Assembly (NCBI RefSeq): GCF_910596095.1
Contig: NC_056548.1
Location: forward strand, 841,815 to 905,814
DNA length: 64,000 nt
Source of the DNA: Thunnus maccoyii
Taxonomy: Eukaryota; Chordata; Actinopteri; Scombriformes; Scombridae
Direction: 5' to 3'
Part shown: piece after piece, positions 32,421 to 45,700 of the stretch
Position numbering within the stretch: the stretch's first letter is position 1
How the letters are laid out: each line of letters opens with the position of its first letter
Notes under the pieces: model-generated
Databases searched by the model: none
The model's input: the letters and a program-made list of their open reading frames with translations, nothing else
Told to the model about the DNA's origin: nothing
Program-made: the position numbers and the translations under genes

Positions 32421-32609
32421 CACACACACATACACACTTACATACATACACATATATTCCTTATGTATATAGACAAGTTATATACTACACTGAATCTCCA
32501 CCACATCTATTGAACCGTATATTGTATATATATTATCGTATATTATATATATATATATAATTCAATTGAATTGAATATTGCTGGGGGGGGGGGGGGGGGG
32601 GGGGGGGGG
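32372..32609. repeat. (TG)n/(AC)n/(TA)n patches and a 27-bp poly(G)
   Basis: Dinucleotide runs lie at about 32388-32428 and 32540-32560. A pure run of 27 G lies at 32583-32609. Intergenic between snx6 and cfl2. Confidence 0.9.
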
Positions 32610-32880
32610 TATTCCTCCAACTCTGCAAAACTAAGTTTCAAAACATTCATATATAAGCTGGAAGTGTGGGGCCATAAAGATAAGATTAACATACATAAAG
32701 TTTAAAGGTGCAATAAATCTACATAAAATAATGTTGCATATTAAATATTTGTATGAATGTATTTGTATAAATATATAAGTAGTAAATATTTGTATGGACT
32801 GTGTGGCCGCAGTTGAGCTCAGTGACCAGCAGGGGGAGACAAAGCTCTGTGCTGCCTGCAGACAGCATCATGGTGGCAGC

Positions 32881-33024
32881 AGTCAGCCAGCCAGCCAACC
32901 AGTCAGTCAGCCAGTCAGTCAGCCAGCCAGCCAACCAGTCAGTCAGCCAGCCAGCCAACCAGTCAGTCAGCCAGCCAGTCAGCCAGCCAGCCAACCAGCC
33001 AGTCAGTCAGTCAGTCAGTCAGTC
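32881..33024. repeat. CAGCCAGCCAACCAGTCAGT tandem array
   Basis: Tetranucleotide CAGT/CAGC/CAAC repeat, open in several frames on both strands only because it is stop-poor. Intergenic. Confidence 0.9.
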
Positions 33025-33227
33025 CTTAATCTTAATGAGGCAAAAACAAAAGACACACTTATCAGTTTCTACAAATCTTCCACTTGTTCAACATCAACCA
33101 TCACACAGATCATTTCAAATGTTTTGAATCTATACTGAGTCTTTATTTTCTCAGAAAAACAATTTGTTTAATGTTTGTTTGTGGATCAACGATGACTGTC
33201 TTATCAAAGTTTTATTGAATCTGTTTC

Positions 33228-34205
33228 CAGTGGTGGAAGAAGTACACAATGTAAAAATACTCCAAAACAAGTAAAAGTCCTGCATGAAAAATCCTACGAC
33301 AGTAAAAGTACATAAGTATTATGAGCTTGATGTAGTTAAAGTATTGCAGTAAAAGTACATAAGTATTATGAGCTTGATGTAGTTAAAGTATTGCAGTAAA
33401 AGTACATAAGTATTATGAGCTTGATGTAGTTAAAGTATTGCAGTAAAAGTACATAAGTATTATGAGCTTGATGTAGTTAAAGTATTGCAGTAAAAGTAGT
33501 GGTTTGGTCCCTCTGACTGATATATTATTATATATGACATCATTAGATTATTAATAGTGAAGCATCAGTGTTAGAGCAGCATGTTACTGTTGTAGCTGCT
33601 GGAGGTGGAGCTAGTTTACACTACTTTATATACAGTTAGCTAGTTTAGTCCAGTGGTTCCCAACCTAGGGGTCGGGCCCCTCCAAAGGGTCAGCAGATAA
33701 ATCTGAGGGGTGGTGAGATGATTAATGGGAGAGGAAAGAAGAAAAAACAAAGTTCTGATACACAAATCTGTTTTCAGTTTCTGGACTTTTTCTCTAATCT
33801 TTGATTTTTGCTGAAATATTGGATCATTTGAACATTTATTGAAATGAAAGCATGTGAGAAGTTTAGAGGGAAAAATCACTATTTGGTGGAGCTGTTAACA
33901 ACTCATAGACATGTGAAATGTGACCCCGACTACACACTGCTTTTTGTAAGACGTCAAAAGACAAAAAGGTTGGAAACCACTGGTTTCATCTTTAACAATG
34001 TGTTGTATTTTAAAAGCTTGTTATATTATCCATTGTGTCAAATCTTCATCTGAAAAGTAACTAAAGCTGTCAAATAAATGTAGTGGAGTAGAAAGTACAA
34101 TATTTCCCTCTGAAATGTAGAAAGTAGCATCACATGGAAATACTCAAGTAAAGTACAAGTACCTCAAATACTGTACTTAAATAGTTGAGTAAATGTACTA
34201 AGTTT
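33228..34205 (+). mobile_element. Composite non-autonomous transposon with nested hAT-like MITE
   Basis: The outer element starts CAGTGGTGGAAGAAGTAC, a common fish terminus, and has four copies of a 47-bp unit at 33300-33490. It ends near 34205 after CAAGTAAAGTACAAGTACCT, with the last TIR bases lost. Nested at 33651-33982 is a MITE with CAGTGGTTCCCAACCT / AGGTTGGAAACCACTG termini. It is flanked by GTTTAGTC and GTTTCATC, an imperfect 8-bp target duplication as in hAT. An inverted copy is at 1-659. No transposase is encoded. Confidence 0.8.
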
Positions 34206-34293
34206 AGAGGATAAATAAAGTCCAGCTGTTTATTACATTCAGATCTTTAGGAAGACTCAGTTTATTCTGGATCCTTCAGGGAAAAAAATGATT

Positions 34294-34368
<75 letters not shown>

Positions 34369-34370
34369 TG
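34294..34370. repeat. (GATA)n microsatellite
   Basis: About 18 GATA units followed by three GATT units. Confidence 0.95.
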
Positions 34371-34689
34371 ATTGATTGGAACTTCGCTCAGGACTCTGGA
34401 GCCTCATGTATCAACTGTGTGGACTCTCATTTCCACACATGGAGTCTGATGTTTAACATCTTTCGTCTACATGTAATCTAGTTGAGTCAGTTCTTCATGT
34501 GGAACTCTGCTCTGGTTGGATTAAAAGGAAGAAATCAGCTGATTTAATATGGATGTTATAAGTGTGTATAAATGTCGGCGAGAGTAGAAACCTGCTGACG
34601 TCATGCAGACAGACTGAGTCTCCTTCTTCTCTCAGTGGAAAAAACCCATCATGGAAAACACTAAAACATCCTGTTAGCTGCTTGAACAA

Positions 34690-34978
34690 ACCTGCGTCCT
34701 GTCTGACGTTTAAAGGAGCAGTCTGTCTAACAAACCTGCGTCCTGTCTGACGTTTAAAGGAGCAGTCTGTCTAACAAACCTCTGTCCTGTCTGACGTTTA
34801 AAGGAGCAGTCTGTCTAACAAGCCTGCGTCCTGTCTGACGTTTAAAGGAGCAGTCTGTCTAACTAACCTTCATCCTGTCTGACGTTTAAAGGAGCAGTCT
34901 GTCTGAAAAACCTCCGTCCTGTCTGACGTTTAAAGGAGCAGTCTGTCTAACAAACCTCCGTCCTGTCTGAGTCTAACA
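34690..34978. repeat. 44-bp minisatellite, about 6 copies
   Basis: The unit contains CCTGTCTGACGTTTAAAGGA and GCAGTCTGTCTAACAAACCT. Intergenic. The GTTTAAAGGAGCAGT part resembles a TTAA MITE end, so the array may have grown from a transposon terminus. Confidence 0.85.
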
Positions 34979-35011
34979 ACCTGTAAATCCTACATCCAGG
35001 TCAGGACATGT

Positions 35012-36166
35012 TTAGCCTAGCTTAGCACAAAGACTGGATGCAGAGGGAAACTGTTAGCCTATGCAGGCATAATAGGGATTCAGTAAAATAAAAAATATGT
35101 TTACCATGTTATGTTATCTCTTGGTATGTATAAATATATATCCCTAAAATATTTTTGGATACTTATCAAAAACATTAAAATATTCTGCTTGCTGTTTTGT
35201 TTTTTTTCTTTTTTCAATTTTTATTTCAAGCGTTAAAAGAAAAAAACAAAACAAAATAAAATATATAAGCAAGAAAAAAAGACCAGTTAACAATTCAAAC
35301 AAGGCATTCATTAAGGTTAGTTAAAAACTTTTCTAGTCTCACCCCCTTTTTGCTGTTAGCTTGTGGGTCGTATCAGCTAGCAGAGTAATATCATTGACTG
35401 TATATATTTTTGGTATTTTGGCGTCACTTCTGCATAGCGACAGGAAGTAGAGATACGTCGTTCATATTTATATACAGTCAATGAGTAATATGATTCTGAG
35501 TTATGTGTTTGGATCTCAGTTGGCTAATAATCAACAATCCATCCTGTAGCCAGCTGGGTTTAAACTGCAGATATTTTAATTTAATTAATGTATACGTCAT
35601 GCACTCCTTAAAATGTATTTAATTTGTTAATTGTTCATTTTAAATAATATTAAGGTGTTTTAAATTTGTTTAGTTTTGGTCTTAAAATTAATTAATTAAG
35701 GATCCTGGTTATCAACCATTTTTGTTTTCAGGGGTAAATAAGGGGATAATTAGTGGTATTTTAAGGGATTCTTCTCCGTACTGGAACTGCTACGTCTACA
35801 CTTGTCCAATAAACAAGATACATGTAAATCAGACAAACCTGAAAGCTAGCAAACTAATACGTAACATACATAACATTTCCTTTGCTAAGAAATGTTTGCT
35901 CATTAGCTTGTTTGGGGCTTGATGATTTAACTATCTTTGAGCAGCAATAATATAATGACATTAGCTCGCTAGCTAATGTTAGCATGGCCTATCTCTATTG
36001 TTGATAATAGGCAGACTATCATGCTTTCCAGTCCCACCAGGATCTGTTTTTTATGATTATGGCTCAAAATGACTGAATTGACAACCTAATTTATCTTTCA
36101 AATTTTGACTGAGCTAAGCTAGCAGTTTCCCTCTGGCTTCAGTCTTTGTGCTAAGCTAGGCTAGCA
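35012..36166. mobile_element. Foldback element with about 48-bp inverted arms
   Basis: The left arm (35012-35060: TTAGCCTAGCTTAGCACAAA, GACTGGATGCAGAGGGAAAC) is mirrored by the right arm (36118-36166: GTTTCCCTCTGGCTTCAGTC, TTTGTGCTAAGCTAGGCTAG). The 1.1-kb AT-rich interior has no coding potential. A solo arm-like copy is at 53487-53550 in the baz1a 3' UTR. Confidence 0.7.
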
Positions 36167-36715
36167 CCGTTTTCAAATCAGTTTTTCTGCATCTTTTTTT
36201 CACTGTTAATTTACCAGGAACTGGTTGTTGTGGTTTAACTTGCACCTCTGACTTACCTGTATTTATTATCTATCAGCTGTTTAGTGAACTCTGCTCTTTC
36301 TGATGACCTGTACGGAAGCCCATTAAGGCCAGGCAGAGAAAAAAATTGTGTTGTTAGGAATGATAAAAAAAAAAACCCTCATAAAATAAAAAAAGTCACT
36401 ACTTACTCAATACTAAGTAGAGCTGCAACAATTAATTGATTAGTTGCCAACTATTAAATTAATTGCCAACTATTTTGATAACCAATTAGTTAAATTATTA
36501 ATTCAGAAAAAAACTGTCAAAATTCTGATTCCAGCTTCTTAAATGTAAATATTTTCTGGTTTCTTTAGTCTCTATGACAGTAAACTGAATATCTTCAGGT
36601 TGTGGACAAAACAAGACATTTGAGGACATCATCTTGGGCTTTGAGAAATGCTGATCCACATTTTCTGACGTTTTATGGACCAAAACACTAATTGATTAAT
36701 TGAGAAACTGCTATT

Positions 36716-38834
36716 TGATTCAACTAACATAATTTTGACTTGCTATTTTTTATTTTGAAAATCCATTTTATTTAGTATGTCATAGTTTTGACTTTATATG
36801 TACATTTTTTAACTTACCATCTCATAATTTTGAGTTATCACCACCTTTTCTTTTTTTTCCTGACATTTTGTCAGTTTTTGTGTTTTCCTTGCGGATACGG
36901 GCCTCCGTACATCGTCTACAGTTTGTGTTTGTCTGTAGATGGTCTGTTGTGTTGTTAATCGTCTCTCTGCAGCTGGTCTGTTGTTGAGCCGAGCTCTCAG
37001 TCGGCTTCTCGTCTCTCCGTCCAGTTTTGCCTTTTGTGGACGGCGATGACAAGACGCAGAAGCATGTGTGGTCCAGAAATAGCAGCAGGAGGATCAGATT
37101 CTCCAGAGCTGATCAGCATGTCAGCAGCTTCTGTCTGTTTCGCACTTTTATACTTTATACCACTGGTTTTAATGCTGAGTACAGCTGAACCGCGCAGCAG
37201 GCGGACAGCTGGGACACTCTGACTTTAACATGAGCAGGAAACATAAACCTGGTTCTGGTTTCTGCTGAAGCTGAGTCAGACTGAACTCACTGGCTGCTTT
37301 TACACTTTCAGACCTTTTAAGGTCAGGAATTTACAGCTTTCATTCATTCAGATCCTGAAGCTGCTCGCCTCAGACAGGAAGTCAGGACTCAGATCTGTTA
37401 GACCGGTCTAGAGTTAGTCCAGGTTTGGTTTGATCTCAGACTAGTTTACTATGTATAAAGACAGCTGAACAAATCTGGGGCTCATTTTGGGTCTAAAAAG
37501 TGACCCAGTGTATCTCTGATCTGAGAGCTGTTGCTATGGAAACCACTGATGCTGCTGATGGAGGTGGAAGGAGAAAACCAGATGCGACTGTTTTCAAGGG
37601 TGTTTCATGGTTTTTCTGTCTCTCATGTAGGATTGAACTCTTAGAAATGTCCCTTGTTTCTCTTTAAGTAGCTTTTATGTTGTTAACATCACCTTCCTCC
37701 TCCTCCTCCTCCTCCTCTCTATATATTGCGCATCATGTTGTTGCAGCTCTGATGTTTTCACTGAGTGAAATATTCAAACCAATGACTCCATGTTTCTTTA
37801 TGTCTGTATTAGTTCATAAAAAGCAAATATTCAACACATCTGCTGTTTTATCTTCAACATATTTACACTGAAGTCACTCTGACAGATTTGGGATCTTTAG
37901 TTTAAAGTTCTGTGACTTAATTGAACTAATAGCGTTTGTACATCTTTGGTTTGAACCGTCATCAGTGAGCTGGAGGGTAAATATACACAGAACAATAAGA
38001 GTCTTCAACCAAATATAACTTTGATTTGTGTTGAGCTGCTAATTTACTTTATTCCATAATTCTGTTTGTAAAACCTCAACAAACAAAAAGACACCAGGAA
38101 ACGTTTCAGAAATACTGTCAACAAGCTGTCAGATGATTTGTATTTATGTATATTTAATGTTTATTTTACAGTTTATACTGCTGTTACTGAGGTTCTACTG
38201 AAGTCACACTGGTTCTAATGTGGTTCTACTGAGGTCATACTGGTTTTATGGGGTTCCACCAAGATTATACTGTCATACTAGTTTCACAATGGATTTTTTG
38301 AGGTTCTACTGGAGTCATACTTGTTCTACTGGGGCTCTACTGAGGTTAAACTGGAGTCATTATGATTCTGATTAAGTTTTACTGAGCTGATACCAGTTCT
38401 ACTCCTGTTAAACAGGTTCCACTGGAGTCAAGCTGGTTCTGCAGGTGTTCCACTGGAGCTCCTCTAAGGTCAAACTGGTACCAATGAGCTTGACTGGAGT
38501 TGTACTGGGGTCAAGCTGGTTCAACATGTTCACACAGGTTCTACTGTGGTCCTGCTGGTTCTAATGAGGTTCCACATGTGTAACATGGGTTCTACTGAGG
38601 TTCTACTGAGGTCATGATGACCGCACTGGTTCAGTGTTCAGAACGTTTTCACTCAGAGGTCGTTTAAACCTGACTGGTGTTGAAGGGTCACTGCAGGTCA
38701 AAGATGACTCACAGACAGGAAGTAGAACATGAGTGACACCTGTTCCTGAGCGTCTCAGGTGGACACCAGGTGAACGACCTGCGGGTGAAAGCGCTCTGTG
38801 ATTGGTGGAAGCAGAGACGAGGCAGTGAGGCGTC
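36716..38834. other. Intergenic stretch upstream of the cfl2 3' end
   Basis: No gene supported. A Lys-rich minus-strand open frame at 36822-37052 and a plus-strand frame at 37034-37222 resemble nothing I know and lack splice context. The stretch 38170-38630 is a degenerate repeat of GGTTCTACTGAGGTCATACT type, possibly a decayed minisatellite. Confidence 0.5.
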
Positions 38835-38850
38835 AGATCTGCCACAGGCT

Positions 38851-38856
38851 TTTATT
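38851..38856 (-). promoter_or_regulatory. cfl2 poly(A) signal AATAAA
   Basis: TTTATT on the plus strand, 881 nt beyond the cfl2 stop, implies a 3' UTR of about 0.9 kb (38.84-39.736 kb). That UTR includes a GTT run at 38923-38947. Confidence 0.65.
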
Positions 38857-39736
38857 GCAAAGTGGCTTCCTGTGATCTCAGAAACAACGTTCCACTTTAA
38901 GGCTCCAGATGTCGTCGTGTTCTTGTTGTTGTTGTTGTTGTTGTTGTGGGGTCGTCTCTCACTGCTGGGGTCAAATCTGCTTCCTGTAGTGTTTCTTTAC
39001 AAAAAAAAGTGCACTCTAACTAACTCTGGTGTGACGGTTACATTCAAACTGAAAGTAAGGCGACGACCAAACAGCTAGAATGACGGTGAGTCCGACAGGA
39101 ATGGAAACTGAGGTAAACAAACGTTAGCTTGGTGACATAAATACAGAGAATTTAACGTCAGAATCTTTTCTGTCTCAACCTGTAGTGTTTCAACAAAAAA
39201 GTGCTGGGTAGTAATCTTCTTCTTCTGAATGCATAGTCTAACAATGTGTCTGCCTGGTTTGAACATACTGGAGAAGATACAACAATAATAAATAAAAGTC
39301 ATGTAAAAAGCGTCATGAACCCGTGTGCTGCAGGAGGCGGAGCTTCGCGGCGCGTCGCTCGCCTCCAACACGTGCGGCTGCTTCCTTCACATCGACTTTT
39401 TGGCAAAACTCTGGCTGTGAGAGAGAGACAACCTTCCTGTGGGTTTGGTAGTGTGTCGTTTTTTTTTCTGCCAGGTGAACAGAAGTCATGTGGCAACAAA
39501 CTGGGAGGTGTTTGCATATCATTATGTTAATGAGATCTCCTTCATGTTGGAAAAAAAAGCAAAAAGAACAAAAACAAAAAGAAAAACAAAGAGGCCTAAA
39601 GATGCTAACTCCTTCAGGACATGGATACAGACAGAGCAAGCTGCTGGGTGAAGCGGCGGTGTTCAGGTGGGGTCGGGTGCTTCGGTCCAGATGGCACGGC
39701 GGTTGGCTTGGCTCCGCTCGGCTCGCTGCGCTGACA

Positions 39737-42700
39737 TCACAGCGGCTTGCCCTCCAGGGACACCACCACGTTCCCGCCCAGCTTCTCAGCCAGCGTGCTG
39801 CGGTCCTGGATGTCGTCCAGCCCGTTCACCTGCCACTCGTGTTTGATACCTGAGGAGACACACCTGAGGTCACTGAGGAGCCGCACACACACACACATAT
39901 ATATACACACACATATGTACACACACATATACACACACAAATACATACACACACACACACATATATACACACACAAATACACAGACACATACACACACAC
40001 ATATATACACACACACATATATACACACACATACACACACACAGATGACACACACTGACAGTCCAGCATGGAGCTGCAACTATTAACTATTAACATTCAT
40101 TATCAATTAATTTGCAGATTATTATCTTGTGATTAATTGTGCAGCTGATAAGAGCTCACTATGACGTCTTCAGTTTGTTTGTTTTGTCTTGAAGAGATTT
40201 AATTTACTGTCAAATATGACAAAGAAACAGCAGAATGTCACATTTGAGAAGCTCAAACTATCATTAGATTATTAAAATATCTGCTCTGAGCAGGTTCAGA
40301 GGATCAGATCAACACCTGCCAACAGTCCAACCACTGACCAATCAGATCGCTGGAAACACTGAGTCATCGTTCCTACAGGGTCCTGACTGAGTTTACAACA
40401 ACGATATGAAGCAATAAAGAATATCAGATTAGATAAAAACAGTTCTGACTCATCAGATGGAGTCGTCCTGTAATATCCAGTATGAAGAGGAGGAAAACCT
40501 CCTTACTATTCTATGGACTATGACTGCTGGTTAACACACTGGGAACACTGGGAACACTGGGAACTGGTCCTTTCAGAGAGAATAGACACAGCAGTCGGTC
40601 GTTGTGTCCTGATGCGTCACTACTAGAAGATGATGTTCAGAAACGACCAACGATGCCTGAACGTTGCTGGGAAACGAAACACAGAAATCTGCAAAACAGG
40701 AATCTGAATAAACATGTTCAGACAAGCTGCGTTTCTTCACCTGAGAGAACCTGAGCTGTGATTGGCTGGATGAAGGACGTTAACTGAGTCAGGTGATTCA
40801 TGACGGCGGTTATCAGGATCAGCTGTAAACATGATGACAACAACAACCACCTGCATCCTGGTTTCTATCAGGGTTCTCCTGCTAGAACCCACAACATGTT
40901 AACCTCACAGAGGCACTTCATAGACCTGGATCATGAGCAGGACAGTTAGAGATGATGATGACATCATCATCACCTCCAACGTGACCTCTGACCTCAGCAG
41001 GTGACGTGATGACTCACCTGTAAACTTCTTTTTGATGGCATCTTTAGAGCTGGCGTAGATCATCTTACTCTTCAGGGGAGCGCTCTCTGGAGCCCTGCAG
41101 GAGAACACAACACTGTCAGACTGCTGAGAACACAGCAGGAGAACACAGCAGGAGAACACAGGAGAACACAGGAGAACACAGCAGGAGAACACAGGAGAAC
41201 AAAGGAGAACACAGCAGGAGAACACAGGAGAACACAGCAGGAGAACACAGCAGGAGAACACAGCAGGAGAACACAGCAGGAGAACACAGGAGAACACAGC
41301 AGGAGAACACAGCAGGAGAACACAACAGGAGAACACAGGAGAACACAGCAGGAGAACACAGCAGGAGAACACAGCAGGAGAACACAACAGGAGAACACAG
41401 GAGAACACAGCAAGAGAACATAGGAGAACACAGCAGGAGAACACAGCAGGAGAACATAGGAGAACACAGCAGGAGAACACAGCAGGAGAACAGAGGAGAA
41501 CACAACAGGAGAACACAGGAGAACACGGCATGAGAACACAGTAGGAGAACACAGGAGAACAAAGGACAACACAGGAGAACACAGCAGGAGAACGCAGGAG
41601 AACAGAACAGGAGAACACAGGAGGAGAACACAGGAGAACAGAGGAGAACACGGCAGGAGAACAGAGGAGAACAGAACAGGAGAACAGAGGAGAACACGGC
41701 AGGAGAACAGAGGAGAACACAGGAGGAGAACACAGGAGGAGAACACAGGAGGAGAACACAGCAGGAGAACAGTCGCCACTGATCAATGACCCCGACTCAT
41801 TGATGACCCCGGTCCGACCCGTACTAGAAGATGAAGACCAGGTCTTCTTCCTCCTCCGTCTTGGACTCGTAGGCGGCGTCCTGATAGATGACCCTGATCA
41901 CTGATCAATAACTGGCCCCTGTGTGACTCTTACCAGAAGATGAAGACCAGGTCCTCCTTCTTGGACTCCTTGGTCTCGTAGGTGGCGTCGTACAGGCCGT
42001 ATCTGCAGTCGTTGGGGGGGAGGAGCTTAACGAAGCACGCGTACGGGTCGTCCACGCTCTCGCCGATGTCGCCCACCAGGATCTGCTTCCCCTCCTCCAC
42101 GATGATCTTCTTCCTGTCCTCGCTCAGGCAGAACAGCACCGCCTTCTTCCTCTTCTTCACCTCGTCCTGGGTCGAACTCTTCCTCACCTTCATGTCGTTA
42201 AACACCCTGATGACCTCATCGTTCACTGTCACGCCTGATGCCTGCGGGGGGAGGGGCGGACGCTCGTGATTGGCTCATACAGAGGACGAATCAGCAGTTT
42301 GACATGTGAGAAGATTCAGTCTGCTTCAAACATTCATGTCAATCAATCAGTTCACTGGCTACAATTCTGATAATTGATTAATTATTCAGAGTTTGAAGGT
42401 TCGTTAGTGAAACATGTGGACAGTTACTGCATGGATTGTTGTGATATTTGGTTCAGAGACCATTAATTAAGAAAAAAGACTTAAACACCAACACTTCCAC
42501 CAACACGTCCATACTGGGAGAAACGTGTCAGTTAGGTTTAAGTTCATTACTGAGTTTTTCTATTTAAAACTTTTACTAAAGTCTGGGGACCACTGTGCCA
42601 GAATTCCAGACTTTTCCAGGTTTTCCAGACCCGAGGAGGAAGGCTGGTGTGCTCTGATTGGCTGTTTGAGTGTGTGACTGTAACAGCAGCATGAATCAGC

Positions 42701-45700
42701 AGGCGTTTATAGACGATGACTCACAGCTGAACTAACATCCGACCTGCAGCTGACAGCGAGCCAGTGAACACACCGCCTCTCCACAAGTCAGTGAACGCAC
42801 CACAAACGGCAAAACAGTAAACATGACAACAAGAAGTCAGTGAACGCACCACGACAATGAGAAGTCAGTGTACGCACCGCCACAGGAAAGTCAGTGAACG
42901 CACCACCAGGGCGGCAGCTAACAATTATTTTAATAGTCACTAAATTTGTATATATCTGATCAATTTATTATTATTATTATTATTTTGTCATTAATGTCAT
43001 ATTACAGTCCTGTCTGACAGCAGAGTCTGAACTGATGATGCAGCTGAAAGTTAACAACAGACAGCTGATCAGCTGATCTCTGAACATCTGGAACATGTCA
43101 GGTGTGTTGATGACATCAGACGTGTTTCAATAATAAATTGCAGAGACTCGTTTCATCGTTACTGAACAAGTTTCAGACTCCAACAAGACACGTTTGAATG
43201 TTTTTTTTAGCATTTAGAGTAAAGCTTCATGGACGCTGCGGTGCTGGATCCGCACAGAAACCAACCGCTGGATTCATCCATAAACCTGCTGCAGAGTTTG
43301 TTTGAAAGTGTCTAAATCTCAGTTTAACATCACAGCTGGTTCAATATGAAACTTCTGCGAGTCTGATGAGGAAACTTGCAGCCTGCAGAACACAAACACT
43401 GAATGAACTTTACAGTGAAGGAGGAAACATCTGGCGTCCAGCTGTTACTCAACAATTAACAATGTTCAGTGTTTTCCGACGTTCTATAAACCAAACAATC
43501 AGAAACATCATCTGCTTTTTAACAGGTGATTAACATCGTTAGTCGCAGCTGTTTTAAAATGAAGAATATTTACAGATTCATGAAGGAAGAGATGATGTTG
43601 TTTTAAAGGAGTTTTAATCAAGTATTGATTAATCAAGTATTTCTAGATGTTTTAAAATATGTCAGGGTCTTTAATTATTTAGATAATCAATTATCAATCT
43701 CTAATTATTGTAAACTGTTAGTCGGACAAAACAAAACATTTAAAGACATTTTTCACAGTTTTCTGATGTTTTTTCAACTAAAAGATTAATAAAAACTAAT
43801 CACAACAAAGGGGCAGATGAATGAATCAATAAATGATAATTAACGGCAGCTCAGCACAGACAGCTGATCAATGTGTCTGTTTATGGTTTCACAGCTGAAA
43901 GGTTGATTGAAGGAGCTGCGGATCAATAATCAATATCTGCTGAGATTGAGAACAAAGATGAAGAAAGAAAATGGCCGCCGGCTGACTCAGCTGTTTGTTA
44001 ATGATCAAACCAAAACTTAATCAGCTGATTCGTTTCACCCATAAGAGTCATGATGACATCATCAAAAGTCCAAAACTAAATGAAAATCAATCTGCAACTA
44101 TTATGATACTCGATTAATTGTTATTAATCATTTCAGTTATCTTTTCATGGTTCCAGGCTGTCAAATGTGTGAATTTACTGCTTTTCAGTTTTACATTAAA
44201 GTAAATCAACTATATTGATAATCGATTAAAGCATTTTGAGTCATTTTTTAAAGAAGAAAAGGTCTAAATTCTCTGATTCAAGCTTCTTATATGTGGATAT
44301 TTTCTGGTTTCTTTCGTATTTTTTGACAGTAAACTGAATATTTTCAGGTTGTTTATATTTTAGGATGCGATGGACATTTTTTGCTGCTTTAACCAAACGA
44401 TTAACTTAAAAAATAATCAACAGATTAATAGATAATAAAAATAATCATTAGTTGCAAAAAACCCAAAGATTCAGTTTACAATCATAGAAAACAAAGATTT
44501 TCCATAAAGAATAAACGCAGCACATTAAAGTCTGAGTGACAGAAAGTCAGAGATTATTAATGTTATAAAAGCTTTAACGTAGAACTGAACTGTTTACAGT
44601 GTTAAACTGTTTTTGTCCATTCAGGGTTTTTTGGGCAGGTCTGAAACGTCTCGATGACGTGGAGGAGTGACCAGCGTAACTCCGCCTCTATATGAACACC
44701 AGAGCGTACTAATAGCTACTATTTTTACACCAGATAGTTTTACTGGGATTCACTTCATTTTATCGGCTGTTACTGGTGATCGGAGCCATTTCCAGTCAAC
44801 GTTGGTGCTTCAGGAGTTATTTTAAACTCAGCTGACGTGTCGGTTAACGGGTGGAGCCACCAGCAGCTTCAGCACCAGCTGTTCTGCTGGGAGGACGGGT
44901 AGAGTCAACGGATGTGGCGCCGGCAGTAACTGACACCGGCCGCCGCCCGCAGCTTCAGCTTCAGTACCGGCTGTGTGGCTGGGAGGTTCTCGGCCGGAGG
45001 GGAGAACCTTTGCTGGGCAGCACTTCACCAAAAATCACAGCGTCAGAGGCTTTTACTCGGAGGGTGTCGCCGCCGTGGACTTTTCAGCAGAAAGGTAACG
45101 TTAAGTTCACTGAACATCATTGGGAAAAAAAAGACAATTTAACACAATGATTGTTGACAGGACGCTTGTTAACTCGTCGTTTAAGTTACATTTTTACTGA
45201 AATAAGTCAATTTACCTACAAAATATGTGCCGAATTTAACACTGGCTCCTAAAGTTACTTTATTTTGATAATATCATCCATGTTGCTGCCTGTTTTAAAC
45301 TGTGTATTTTATACAGTTCGGTATGAACGTTGTTAGCGGCCGTGCGTTCAGCCACCTCACTGATTCAGAGCCGAGGATGCTGCTTAATTTTCCACCATTT
45401 TGAAACCTAATTTTATAAACTTGGTGACTTTTTTTAATCATTCAGATTTGGCTGGTGGTTAAGTACACAGTTTTCTGTGGTGTGACAAACTCAAAACACA
45501 TTTATTATTATTGTACATGGACTTTAAATCTGGCACTAATATATCAATGTTAAAGTCCAGATGAAACTGTATCTGACTTCCGTATTGAAACAGGACAGAC
45601 GGGGCGTAATTCATAATCAACTAAACTCTGTGCTGCTAAAAGTTGAAGATTGATTGATGACTGGATGTCATGATATTATTGGTTTAAATTGGTTGGTTCA

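Noticed and set aside
36822-37052. Lys-rich 76-codon minus-strand frame in the snx6-cfl2 gap
   Set aside because: No homology that I recognise, no splice or promoter context, and low-complexity composition.
40905-41786. Three overlapping minus-strand frames of 205-293 codons (CSPAVFSCV repeats)
   Set aside because: Pure repeat translation. The longest one runs through cfl2 exon 3 in the wrong frame.
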